DNA of 64,000 nucleotides from the NCBI GenBank assembly GCA_025506515.1, contig CM046452.1, positions 41,243,874 to 41,307,873 of the forward strand, written 5' to 3'. This DNA is from Flaveria trinervia (lineage: Eukaryota; Streptophyta; Magnoliopsida; Asterales; Asteraceae). Position 1 is the stretch's first letter; the number at the start of each line of letters is the position of its first letter. Shown here piece after piece: positions 24,301-35,449 of this stretch. Under the pieces are notes generated by a model, which was not told the DNA's origin, ran no database searches, and worked only from the letters and a program-made list of their open reading frames with translations. A program made the position numbers and the translations under genes.

Positions 24301-24491
24301 TAAATAGTAGCTTGAGCTGTTGATAGAGTAACAGGGATGTGTGGACCCTTGCATATTGAAATCCAGAAATCAGGATCAACACGTGTGATGTAATTTCTAA
24401 ACCTTATTCTCCACTATTTAAACTCAGATTTGTGTTTAAGTATAGCAGGTTTAGGTGTATGACCTAGTTCTGAGTAACTGTTAGAATCCAT
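21326..24491 (-). pseudogene. CopC gag, broken
   Basis: The start is probably the ATG at 24491 (MDSNSYSELGHTPKPAILKH), about 250 bases after the primer site; a stop follows at codon 27. Gag would form the particle and bind RNA. The CCHC knuckle CFNCGMTDHFSR is at 23313-23354, with a stop codon replacing the residue before the last Cys. Then comes the Sirevirus-type segment DWSVYAEE...ALMAHI (about 23090-23040), a coiled coil (MKREIKSFEIKIKSLI, 22909-22700), and a second knuckle region at 21799-21950 present as three tandem copies. The end of gag near 21330 is approximate. Confidence 0.88.
21795..21955 (-). repeat. Tandemly repeated second zinc-knuckle unit in CopC gag
   Basis: Three units of about 50-58 bp on the minus strand encode CSVCDMNNHNTSDC (21799-21840, intact CCHC spacing), CSICDINNHSTNA (about 21855-21893, last Cys lost) and DMFNHNTHEC (about 21906-21948, frame-shifted). 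They share a TATTGT...TGTGACAT...AACAATCA backbone, so they arose by tandem duplication. Confidence 0.75.
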
Positions 24492-24735
24492 TTTAACTTG
24501 TGTGAATATAGATTTAGTTGATTTTAAGATTGATTATGATTGATAAGTCCAACTTGTGACAGCAGTTCTTTCGAGGTTTAGAATGAAGTCTGTAATATTT
24601 TTATTGCTTTTTGACAGGAGTATTCTTGCTGTTTAATAAGTAGAGATGATGACATCCACTACTAGCAACTTGATTACCAGATTAATTGAGTTCTATTCGG
24701 TCTATGCGAAGATCTGAAAGAGAACCGAGAGCCAA

Positions 24736-24748
24736 GGCTCTGATACCA
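24736..24748 (-). other. CopC primer binding site
   Basis: On the minus strand TGGTATCAGAGCC begins two bases inside the 5' LTR border. It matches the initiator tRNA-Met complement used by most plant copia elements. Confidence 0.9.
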
Positions 24749-24750
24749 AT

Positions 24751-25503
24751 TGACTGGGTTGAGTAAGATTGATATTCTTACTGTGAATCGAATATGATAA
24801 TCAAGTCAATGATTGAATGGCGGAAACAAAAAATCAAATAACATTTAATGCAATTATAATACTCATAAATGCTTTTGTATTTGTATTTATCAAAGTTGAT
24901 TTACAGAGAATAATTACTACAAATTCTCTATCTATCAACCGTCACCTCAGTACGAGGTTAACTATTCTATTTATAGGAAGATAAGATGCCTTTACAAAAT
25001 GACTAAACTACCCCTGACTATTACATCAGAAACTAGTCTAAGTCTTGACCCGCATCTCTGCTTGTTCATCCGCATTTACAAATGCGGATGACATAATCTT
25101 GATCAGCATTTCTTCACTTGATTATCCGCATTAGTATACTGGACATCCGCATTTGTTAATGCGGATGAACAAATATTTATGCGCATATGTCCAGCCATCC
25201 GCATTAGTCAATGCAGATGAGCAAAGTCTTGTCCGCATTTTCTTTTGGGCTTCCGCATTACTCAATGTGGAATAGTAACTTCTTCAGCATTAGTATTATG
25301 TCTTCCACATTAGTCAATGCGGAAGAGTAAACACTTGTCCGCATCAGTGTTATGTCTTCCGCATTAACAAATATGAAAGACAACACTTGTTCTTTTCCTT
25401 AAAGATTTTCATCCGCATTTCTTCTTGGACTTGTGGGATTCTAGTTGAGCAATCATCAATTCACCTATTGAGTTGGCATGTATAATCCTTTCAGGGTGCA
25501 ACA
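24751..25503 (-). repeat. CopC 5' LTR
   Basis: 753 bp, plus-strand ends TGACTGGG...GGTGCAACA. On the minus strand the order is hairpin array (25420-25045) then an intact TATAAATA (24968-24975), so the array lies in U3 upstream of the promoter. Confidence 0.93.
25045..25420 (-). repeat. CCGCATT/AATGCGG hairpin array in CopC 5' LTR
   Basis: Several inverted repeats with short loops; CATCCGCATT (25144-25153) and AATGCGGATG (25158-25167) pair perfectly around TGTT. Corresponds unit for unit to the array in the 3' LTR. Confidence 0.9.
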
Positions 25504-25747
25504 TTTTCCAAAGTTGTTGAATCGTAATCACATATGCGATCTAATTTCTATGAGCTAGCCTCTCCTTCTCCTATGTTTTTTTAATGTTACTAACTAAACC
25601 TATTCTCCCCCTAAAATTCTGAACCGTAAGCGAATTGCGTTTTTAGGATTTTAATAGGCTAAGAAATAACATCAATTTAGTTTAAAACATAAATTAAGAT
25701 AAATAAAATAAAATAAAATAAAATAAAAATTGACTATGCGCAACGGA
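25504..25747 (-). other. Downstream region of CopD pol with a PPT-like tract and AAATA repeat
   Basis: Starts with the right CopC target copy TTTTC (25504-25508). Minus-strand TTTTAGGGGGAGAA at 25603-25616 looks like a polypurine tract, only about 130 bases after the pol stop. An AAATA microsatellite of about five units lies near 25700-25727. No coding sequence is seen. Confidence 0.6.
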
Positions 25748-28700
25748 CTACACATGGTCATCTTCAGGAATTACATCCCTTTTCTTTTTAACGCCGTTGA
25801 TCTCAAACAAATATAGAAAACGTGGTTTATCAAAAGCCTTTGTATAGAGGTTAGCATGTTGAAAATCAGTATTTATTTTTACCACATCAATTAGGTTCTT
25901 TTCAAACCAATCACGTATAAAGTGATATTTTATTCTGATATGTTTAGTCTTAGGATGTTGGACCGATTTTTAGTTACTACAATTGCAACAGAGTTATCAA
26001 CAAAAACAGGAGTAGAAGAGAATTTCGAACCATAATCCCGCATTTTTTGTTGGATCCATATGATTTGTGAACAGCAACTTGCAGCGGCAACATATTCAGC
26101 TTCGCAGGTTGACAAAGCAACCGAGGTCTGCTTCTTACACTGCCAGGTCATTAATCTTCTCCCAAAGAATTGACATCCCCTGATGTAGACTTGTACTTCA
26201 TCTTGCAACCTACATAATGCGAGTCACTATACGCCATAAGCTCAAAGTCATCATCATGAGGATACCATAACCCAAGTGTTGGTGTACCCTTCAGATAACG
26301 AAATATCCTTTTGACCCCTATTAGATGGTTAACCTTGGCTTTGCCTGATATCTTGAACCTAGACATGTCGCATACATGATATCAGGTCTTGAGGCAGTGA
26401 GGTACATGAGATATCCAATCATCCCTCGGTACACGGTGGCATCAACCAAATCATCATTCTCGTCGGGTGCTACATCGTGACTTGTAGCAAGTGGAGTCCC
26501 AGCTGTGGAAGCATTCTCCATGTCTAACCGACTAAGAATATCTCCTATATACTTGGTCTGATGTAGAAATATTCCCTTTGGTGTCTTATCCACCTGTAAC
26601 CCAAGAAAGAATTTCATCTCTCCCATTGCTCTCATTTCAAACTCAGCCTTCATTACTGCTTCAAACTCTTTACATAAGTCTTCGTTCTTGGAACCAAAGA
26701 ATATGTCATGTACATAATTTTGGACAAGCAGTAAATCTCCATCCTTTTCTTTGATGAACAACATGCAGTCAAATACACCTCTGCGAAATCCGTGTTTCAC
26801 AAGGTGAGTCGAGAGTTTCTCATACCAGGCTCTGGGAGCTTGATGAAGCCTGTATAAAGCCTTGTCGAGTTTGTAAACTCTGTCACGATGATATGGGTCC
26901 TCAAATCCCTCAGGTTGACTGACGTACACTGTCTCTTGGATTTTACCATGAAGGAATGCACTCTTCACATCCAGTTGATAAACTTTAATCTTCATATAGG
27001 ATGCATAGGCATGGAAGATATGAATGGCTTCCATTCTTGCCACGGGTGCAAACACTTGATTGTAATCTATTCCATTGACTTGTCAAAATCCATGAACTAC
27101 AAGTTGAGCCTTGTATCTGATGATCACTCCTTGATCATCTTTAGGTCTATCCACTAGAGTCCATACACCTAACTTCTTGAACTGAAGAAGTTCTTCTTGC
27201 ATGGCACTCACCCATGCCTTATCATTCAGGGCTTCACTTACATACTTTGGCTCAAACCTAGACACAAAGCAACGATATGCACCGTCGTGAAGGTATCCCT
27301 TTTCCATCACCGAGGCATAATTAGCTGAATACAGCTGATTTCTGGTCTGAACTCCTGATCTGACATCTCCAATGACATTATCCAAAGGATGATAGACATT
27401 TATGCATGATCCAGGAGTGGTTGGAACAACTACCTCAGAACCGAGATTATGAATGTTAGGTTCTGTATCTGAGGCAGTAGGAGTTTGAGGTTCCGAATAT
27501 GCAGAGGCATCAATGTCAGATGCTTGTGAACTTGCAAGAATAGGAACATGTTCCTCCTAGTTTTTCTGATCATTTTCCACAGCTTCTTCATCAGAGGAGG
27601 AGTCACTATCTTCAAGTGCTCCCCCTGAGTTGTTAGATGAGCTACCTTGTGAATCAGATGATGTTGAATCTAGAGCCGGTGTGTTCAAGACATCATACAT
27701 CATCTTGATTGCCAACTCGTCGTCAGAAGTGGAGAGTGATATGTTGAAGGACTTGAAGAATCCATCATAGTCGAAAAAGAACACGGGTCCTTTTCCAGCA
27801 GGTGGTGTGGTGTATCTCTGAACATCAACGTTACACCACACTTCTACTTGACCCGTTGAGTTGTTGTAAACTCTCTTGTTCGTTATGTTGTATCCTAAAA
27901 AGATGCCTTCATCAGCCTTCTCACTGAATTTGCCCTCCTGAGTTTTCTTTAGTAGAGTGCACGATGCGCCAAATGGCTCGAGATATTCTAGATTTGGTTT
28001 ACGTCGTTGTAGTAACTCATAACATTTCATGCCATGGCGTTTAACTATCAAAACTGGATTCAACGTGTAACATGCATTTGCGATTGCCTCGTTCCAGATT
28101 TGGATAGGCAGTTTTGAGCCTCCTAGGATTGTCCGTACTGTCTCTATCAAGCTGTGATTTTTCCTTTCAGCAATGCCGTTCATCTTAGCAGTGTACGCAG
28201 AGGTGAAATGGTGCACAATTCCCTTTTCCTTGTAGTAAGCCTCCATCCATTGGTTTTTGAACTCGATTCCGTTGTCTGAGCGCACTTGACGTACCCTCAG
28301 CTTGTAGAGAGACTCCAGTGTAGTTACTAATTCTTTGAATGACTCAAATGTTTCTGATTTGGATTTCAGAAACATTACGCAAGAAAATCTTGAGTTGTCA
28401 TCTCTAACTACATAGCAATACAAGTCGCCTGCGATGCTTCTTGTACTGACTGGACCAAACAGTTCCATGTGAAGAAGCTTAAGAGGAAGTTCGATTGAAT
28501 GAACTTTCTTTTCCTTATGAGACTTCTTTGTCTGTTTGCCCTTCTTGCATGCAACACAGAAATCCGGAAGTTGAAAGTTTTTGATGTTAACTCCTCTCAC
28601 TAGATCATTCTGGATCAAGTGAATCATCTTCCTTGGATTAATGTATCTCGTTCTCCTATGCAAGGAGATGGAATCCTTCTCAGTAGCTTTGGACAAGAAG

Positions 28701-29126
28701 CACTGAACCTCACGATCCGTTGTGGAGGCCTTTGATAGATCCAAGACATACAGGTCATTATATCTTGACACAAACATTAAGACTTGATCCTCCGGGATCA
28801 CATTGTCCTTTTTCAGGACATAGCACTTCTTGTTGTCAAATACTACTTTAAAGCCTTTATCACATATTTGGGAAACAAAAAGCAAGTTATTTTGAAGTTG
28901 TTGAACGTAGTTTACCTTGTCAAACTTTACTTTCTGATTACCCACCACCCCTTGAGTTGTGATATACCCACCTTTGGTTCCAGCAAATGAAACATGGCCT
29001 CCTTTGATTGTTTGACATTTGATAAGAGAGCCCTGTTCCCTGTCATGTGCCTAGATGCTCTGCTATCAACAATCCACATGTTAGTTTTAGCACTTAGCTA
29101 ACACCCTGAATATTCAATTGAAAACA
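25748..29126 (-). pseudogene. CopD pol (probably the body of CopB), broken and catalytically degraded
   Basis: On the minus strand: protease WIVDSRASRHMTG near 29070, where the DSG active-site glycine is Arg; a 463-codon open stretch (28948-27557) covering the pre-integrase region and integrase core, in which the first catalytic D is Glu (LLHMELFGP), the second (RSDNG) and the Glu (GIAERKN) remain; RT from about 27385 with YVDD changed to YVHD at 26704-26715; RNase H (YLTASRPDIMY, KSTSGD, CEAEYVAAAS); and a tail ending DVIPEDDHV with stop at 25748-25750. The open integrase stretch is long but flanked by frameshifts. Sequence differs clearly from the other elements, so this is a separate family. 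Confidence 0.9.
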
Positions 29127-31790
29127 TTAGTTCAGGTTAGGGACCCAACCCTTTACTGGCTTTGGTTTCCCTGAGGCATGACACATCATAAATTCAACCC
29201 ATTGACTTGTAGAGGGTGAGGGAAGTTCAGATGTCTTCTTGTTCTCATTATCAGGCACATGGATTGATTTTCCTTTCCATAAGCCAGCTTTGTGTAAGGC
29301 CTGTTTGTGATAAACAAACGACTGGCTAATGGGTTGAACTTTAGGTTCGCTAGCCCTTCTAGGTGTCGTCACTGAGTTCCTCTTAAACGAGCTAGGTTTT
29401 GGGTCCTGAATTTCAACTTTCTCCTCGGTGTCTCATAGTAAGGACAATTAGACACAATGTGTCCATACTCTCCAAAGCTGTAGCATGACCTGCTTTCAAC
29501 TTTACGAGTAACTGTTTTTTTGTGGAGAAGTGTATGTCACACGTGTGACCTTACTCTGTTTGGATTGAGACACTACTTGTTTAGATGTATTGTCTGCTTT
29601 TACAAATTTAATTGCTTTAACATTTTGAACATCTTATCCATTTTGTTTACTTGGACTTTGACATGATGCACGTGATTTGTTAAATTAGTGTTCTTCTTAG
29701 GTTCAGATTTGACTATATTTGAACCGGACTTTATATTAACCTTATCAAACTCTTTTTCTAGATTAACACAAGGAATTTTCCCTTTTGCCTTTGATGTGGC
29801 CTCCTTTTGTTTAGTTCCAAATCATTTAATTACATGTGAAATCTGGATCACTTACAAGAGGAGTGGACACCACATGATCCTTGATTGGATTGTTATTGAT
29901 TGATTTACTTTTAGTGTTCATCAAGGTCTGAGGTGATGGTGGAACCACTTTATATCCCAATTCCTCCCCATTTTTATGTTCTCTCACTAAGTGTTGGACA
30001 ATATGGGATGAACTTGTCCAACTATGCAGTTTTTGTTTTAATGAATTAACTTCTACCTCTAAAACTAGTTTCTGTTTCTTAGTGTCTTCTAGGGAGTTAA
30101 GATAGTACCTAATGTCATTAGCTTGGTTAAAAGCTACAACTTCTGTTTCCCTAAGCTGTTTGTTCAAAAGGTCTATCTTTTCGTTATAATTGTGCTCATT
30201 TTGTTTTAGAACTCTATTAGCTTCAGTACACAGTTGCAAGTCCTTTACTAAGTTATCATTATGATCTAATAACCTAGCAAATTTTAAATCTATGCTTTCC
30301 TAAATTTATTACAATCAGAACAAGCATGATTATCAAAAAGTTAGTCAGTAGTACTTACCTGAGGAGGTGCACATGAATCAGCCATTAGAGCAGAGTATGG
30401 TATTTATGGTTTTGGTGATTCTGACATTGTTGTAGTTGGTCCTTTTTCAGGCAGGTAGTCGACCACTGGTGCAGTCTCTTCAATGTTGGACATCGCAAGT
30501 TCCACTGCAATATCTCCTTCACTAGCTGAATCGCCATCTATATCCTCCACACTAGTGATGTTGGATTCTCCTGGTGAGACAAACCAAAATCTCCAGTCCT
30601 GTCCTTCATCATCATGAGTAGTCAAGGCTTTAGGATCCTTACTAGTGGGTTTATCCTGACGATTAAATGATGGGAAAGGATTCCCATTTCCAGTCTTCTT
30701 AGGTTTCACACACTCACGTTTGAAGTGCCCCTTCTCGCCACAGTTGAAACAAGTCACCTTGGTCTTGTCGAAGCCAAAAGTAGAGTCCTTAGTTGCAACC
30801 AAGTTCTGTCCGGTCTTTTTGACAAACTTCTAAGCTCGCCGTACAGTAATCGCTAAGGCCCACATTATATCCACCCATTCCAACACTGTCTCATCCACTT
30901 GCTCGTAATCCTTATCAGCCAAATGGCAGTTCCTAATTTTAACAGCAATTAGTCCATCATAGGAGTGGACTACCGCAACTAAGAGATCCATGTGCTCTTT
31001 AGCTACCTCAACTGTCACATTACCGAAATTCTCGGTCTTCAGCTTTGCTGCATTGGCTTAAGGTACAAAGTATTGGGTACCAGATGACCTTGACATTTCT
31101 GACCCTGATGTTTCCGACCCTGAAGTAGAGGTTTGAGAAGGACCAGCTGAGCTTGAAACAAAAGTTATCTAATGTGGTGCTCCGGATGTTTTGGCTTGAG
31201 GAGTCGCGTTGTACAGTGGTTGATTCCGATCATAGTTGGACTTTTGGGCCCCATACTTCATCCTCAGCTCTTCCTCTCTCAGTTTCAGAATGAAATCATT
31301 ATATGTAACTTCATTAGCATACCATTCTATCTGAGATTGGAGACAAAGGACACCCATTTTTTGGGCAAACCATCCGCAAAGTTTGACACTTTGTCTTCCA
31401 TTGACTTCGTTACTCCATGAGTGTGCATCTCACTCATTAAGTGGTAGAACCTAACGATTACGTCATCCGGGCTTTCTTTACCCATCGAAGAGAAGTTGTC
31501 AAACTCCTTCTTCAAAGCCTTAGCCTTTATGGCCTTTAATGATGCGTTCCCATCATATCTCTTCTCCAATGCATCCCATAATTTCTTTGCTTGTGTATAC
31601 TCAGAAAACTGATGGAAAATATCCATCGGAATTGACTGTGTAAGCAAAGCATAGAATTCTTCTCAGCATTGTATTGACCTTTTGTCCATCAGTCATGCCA
31701 CCCAGTGTAAGTTTGACACCAACAGCTCCTACTGGCATGCTGTACCCCGTCTCTTGATTTTTGTGTGATTCAATCATTTTTTATCCAAAA
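29127..31790 (-). pseudogene. CopD gag (probably the body of CopB), broken
   Basis: On the minus strand the N-terminal part is near 31790-31170 (MDIFHQFSEYTQAKKLWDAL, the UBN2-like Gag region known in copia elements), a knuckle CFNCGEKGHFKREC with intact CCHC (30711-30752), a DWR-x-W segment, a coiled coil (30239-29826, NKQLRETEVVAFNQAND), a second knuckle in which the second Cys is Phe (CYSFGEYGHIVSNC, about 29448-29489), and an end KGWVPNLN with stop at 29127-29129. The start codon is not clear. The WV...N-stop ending just before protease is also seen in CopE. Confidence 0.88.
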
Positions 31791-32411
31791 ATTGTGTTTT
31801 TCATTAAAAACGCAATCTTTTTGTATCAAACACTGTCTTAGATGTTTCCTGTTCACAAAGTTTAGTTTTTCCGGCATACGGCAACTAAGGTTAGTGAAAA
31901 TTCGAGTTTTTGTGGCCAAAACACCTTAAACCTATGAATTTTCAAAAACCAGCAGCTTGAGTAGCATGATTGACTCAATCGCACGACTGAATACATACAC
32001 ATTCCTCATATGCATGATTGGACTCATTCGTACCTCCATTCGTACAACTGAGCAGTCTATTCGCATTGATCAACCGCCCTTGTTCATTCTCCCGACTGAG
32101 CCATCCGCATTAGTTCAGTTGCACGATTGAACCAACCGCATTGTTCAATCACCCGAATAGCCCAATCGCACACCTTCATTTGCATAAGTGAAATAGTTTG
32201 TTGCAAAGACTAAAGTTAATAGCAATGGAGCACCAATACTCAGCATTCATAGCAGGAAGAGACTCACGTATTCAGAATTTACTGCTACTGGAGAATGAAG
32301 TGGGGAATCATAATAAACCCGTAAGCTAATCACGTTAGACGAATACCCACAATTGAAGCAACGTTTTGAGATCTACTTAAATGGAGTAGATCCCAATTAG
32401 TGGGAATCTAT
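31791..32411. other. Noncoding stretch with TCGCACGA-type array at the CopB rearrangement
   Basis: No convincing gene. 31980-32190 is an array of motifs like CAATCGCACGACTGAA and CATTCGTACAACTGA, the CopB motif. The rest is AT-rich. I could not find an LTR border or primer site for CopD here, which is expected if the body of CopB was inverted and this is the junction. Confidence 0.55.
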
Positions 32412-34778
32412 AGAGATGGTGATACAGGTGGAGACTCCGGGCCCACTTCTTCGAGGAGCCCCACTACAAAGGTTACTCATTCACCCCTACATATCCGGAT
32501 GCCACTACAGCCAGCTTTCACCAAGACTTCTGTCCTCCAGATGAGGAAGAAGATAGTGATGAGGAGCCTCTCACGAGGACTGTGAGCAGCCGGGTGGTTG
32601 CCACAGAGAGAGGATTGAGGGCGGTTGGTTGACGCCCAGGGGAGTCCACCAAGGGGGAGCCTCTGTGCCTGGAGGTTCAAGGAAGAAGAGGATGGTGTAC
32701 CTCTACGGAAAGAAAGGGAAGAGGCTGAAGTTCACTCTGACCTCATCCACTACCACAGCCACTACCTGAGCCACACCTACCACTACTACCACCACCATTA
32801 CAACTACACCACCTACCACCACCTCTACCACCTCACACACCACTACCACACCCACTCCACCATTTACCCACATCCAATCCACCTCCATTACAGCTCATCC
32901 ACCACCACCTTCATATATACCACCCCAATCTTCACCACTGCCACCACCACCACCTCTAGCCACCAAGCAGGACTGTCATCTTACCCCTCCTTTCCATCTG
33001 GATCATCTCTACCTTCTAGCGGGGTAGAGGAACAACTCTCAGCACTGAACAGTATGGTGCTGAAGCTGTTAGCAGCCGAAGACGAGAAAACTGCTCAGAT
33101 TTGTCAGCTAGTAGAGCTTACTACTGCACAATCTCAGCAGATAACTCAGAAGGCTCAGCTGATTGAGCAGCAGGCACAGCAGATGGCTGCTCAGAGCTCA
33201 GAGATGTCCCAACTCTAGGAGCAACATGTCCATTCAGCAAAACGGATAGAGGAGTTGGAGGCTACCAACAAGACCATCATGCTGAGACTCAACGGATCAA
33301 AGGATGAGCCACTAAAGATCAGAGAAGGAGATGGAGATGATGGTGATGATGATGACAGTGATGATGATGATGATGATGATGGTGATGATCAAGGGGATGA
33401 TACTGATGCTGGTGATGATGTTGATTATGATGATGAAGGAGATGATGATACTTTTGCTGCGGGTGCCATATCTGCGAGTGAAAGGAGGACAAAGAAAGCT
33501 CAAGACCAAGGTGCCTCCACATCAGCCCCCTCAGCAGAGGAGCACATGATACAAGACAAGAATCCAAATTATCAAAGAGATGAATTTGACGTTGCTCCCC
33601 TTCAGCAGGTAAAGACTCAACTAACAATGATTCTTGATCTGCAAGGGATAGTCAGGAGATCAGTGAATTACACCCCTGAAGAGGGGGAAATAGTTCATGA
33701 TCTTATTGATGAGCAACTGGCTGAAATGTTCAAGCTCAATCCTAATGAGATTGTCAAGGACGCTCTAACTTTTGAAGTAACCAGTGACGATGACCCTAGG
33801 ACATTGATGAGATTGAGATCGGGGACGTCACTGTAGAGCACTATCTAGAGTATGCTGACAAAGATGGAAATGTGGTGCCCAATCTGGGTGATTCCTTGGT
33901 TAGTGATACGTTTGAGATACTAGATAAGATGGAGCAAGAGTCCGAGAAGATTGAGGAGCAAGCCCAAGCCTGAGACGCCGATGTCAACATTCGAAAGGCT
34001 TAATGGGCTACATGTTTTGAGGAGATCCGAGCCCAACGCGCTGCTCCAAAACCAAATGTCTACACCAAGCTCTACAGAGTGAAGAAACATCACAAGGTGT
34101 CAGGCAAGATTATCGCGTGGGCCTATTTTGAGGATCTGAATGTTTATGCAGTAAGAGAGAGAAGGGTATTGAGTACTTTAGATTCCCACACGATCTAAAG
34201 ACTCTACTTGGTTTTGAGCTCAACCAGCTGGCCAAACTAAAGCTGTTATATGCTGACCCGAGAATGATGTCAGGCTGGTTTGAGGCTGCATTGAAGAGAG
34301 AGTACCACACCATGTGGGTCAATTTCAAACCTCAACAACCTATGAGTTATATCAGACGGTCTAAAGTTGATGCCATGACTGGAAAGGCAAATATAGTGCT
34401 GAAGTGGAGTCCTCCAAGCATGATGTCAAGAATCCCTCTAATGGAAATGCTACAGGACTTCACTCCACACTTTAAGTGGTGGTACTATGATTGGAGAACA
34501 GGGGAAGCGGTCATAGTTCTGAATAGAGAGGGCAAAATGGAGACTATCAGGGTATTTGACCCAATGTGGCTTACCAACTTGTCAGTTGAAGAAGTCTACA
34601 CTCTATACGAGTGGCCACTGTTCTATGATACATAGGATATTGTACAAGCCCTCCAATTTCAGAACGTAATCAGACTCTGCTTTGTGTTTGAAATACATGC
34701 AGGAGACACAAGATAGGAGAAGTACAAGAAGTATGAGAAGCTAATGAAGAATGTAAGACAATATATGAATCTAGGTCC
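32412..34778 (+). pseudogene. CopB ORF3, C-terminal half
   Basis: Plus-strand continuation of the third gene. 32412-32655 repeats, in inverse orientation, 4998-5240. Then a threonine/proline-rich linker (about 32735-32960), a Gln-rich coiled coil (MVLKLLAAEDEKTAQICQL, near 33060-33210), an acidic run encoded by GAT repeats (33325-33450), and a C-terminal domain MSGWFEAALKREYHTMWVN...FKWWYYDWRTGEAV (34264-34635, stop at the end). The element's PPT and 3' LTR follow. Stops and frame changes are present. The C-terminal domain is alignable with the corresponding part of CopF and CopA ORF3. Function unknown. Confidence 0.78.
33325..33450 (+). repeat. GAT-rich acidic tract in CopB ORF3
   Basis: An imperfect GAT/GAC microsatellite encodes an aspartate-rich run in the ORF3 frame. 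Histidine-rich and methionine-rich readings of other frames are shadows. Confidence 0.85.
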
Positions 34779-34789
34779 AAGGGGGAGTT
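34779..34789 (+). other. CopB polypurine tract
   Basis: AAGGGGGAGTT directly precedes the TGTAGACAC start of the 3' LTR. Confidence 0.88.
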
Positions 34790-35449
34790 TGTAGACACAC
34801 AGTACCTAGTTTCTGATCTTAATGTAATATGTCTTTATTGTCTCACACGTATGTAATAGTTTAGGTAGTTAATGAAATACAAATGTTTGGTTGTGTTTAA
34901 AATGTTTAATATTTCATTAATTAATAGTTTAACGCTTATTGAATTGACTATATAGGTCTGTGGTTGTTTGAACCAATATTAGTAATGTAATGATAATTAA
35001 TTATATTCAAACTTAGTAATATGAAGTTCTCATGCGAATGGCCCATGCTAATGGACCATACGCATGAATAACTTCATGCGAATGACTCAGTCGCATGTCT
35101 AAATCAGGTGACTGGATTAGTCGAACGAATGTACCATGAGATTGACTCAATCGCACGACTGAACACTCAGTCATACGAATGGATCAACCGCATGCTAATG
35201 GTTCAGTCACCCAAATGAGCAACCCTAACCTATAAATACCACCTAATTCGTGGAAAAAGGTAAGAATTAAGAACCCTTCAACTACATACATACCTTAGCG
35301 GTCCAAAGACCTCTAAGAACGTGTTCCAAGTTCATAGATCGCACTAGATTGATTCTTGATCGTTCTTAAAGTTTAGATTCAATTCATAATTGTTTCGACG
35401 TGCGTTCTCATTGATTGGATTGCCAATGAAATAGGATTCCACACTATTT
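34790..35449 (+). repeat. CopB 3' LTR, first part (cut by CopE)
   Basis: Starts TGTAGACACACAG and matches 4247 onward. Motif array at 35035-35215, then intact TATAAATA at 35231-35238. The LTR is interrupted at 35449 by CopE and its last 54 bases follow at 48035-48088. Confidence 0.93.
35445..35449. repeat. Target site duplication of CopE, left copy (tattt)
   Basis: TATTT precedes CopE and recurs at 48030-48034 directly after it. The uninterrupted target is visible in the CopB 5' LTR near 4923 (CACTATTTGATTCGG). Confidence 0.95.

Larger units (their letters stand above)
10576..25503 (-). mobile_element. CopC, complete Sirevirus-like Ty1/copia element
   Basis: A 14.9-kb element on the minus strand with both LTRs (24751-25503 and 10576-11331), TG...CA ends, TTTTC target duplication, a primer site, gag, pol, a 2.6-kb spacer, a 4-kb ORF3 and a PPT. 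The LTRs differ at about 6% of positions by eye over 200 bases, so it is younger than CopB and older than CopE. All genes carry stops or frameshifts, so it is not autonomous now. Length is large for a copia element because of the ORF3 and spacer. Confidence 0.93.

Noticed and set aside
27557..28948. The 463-codon open frame as an intact host gene.
   Set aside because: It is integrase and pre-integrase sequence in the middle of CopD pol, with RT and protease in line on both sides.
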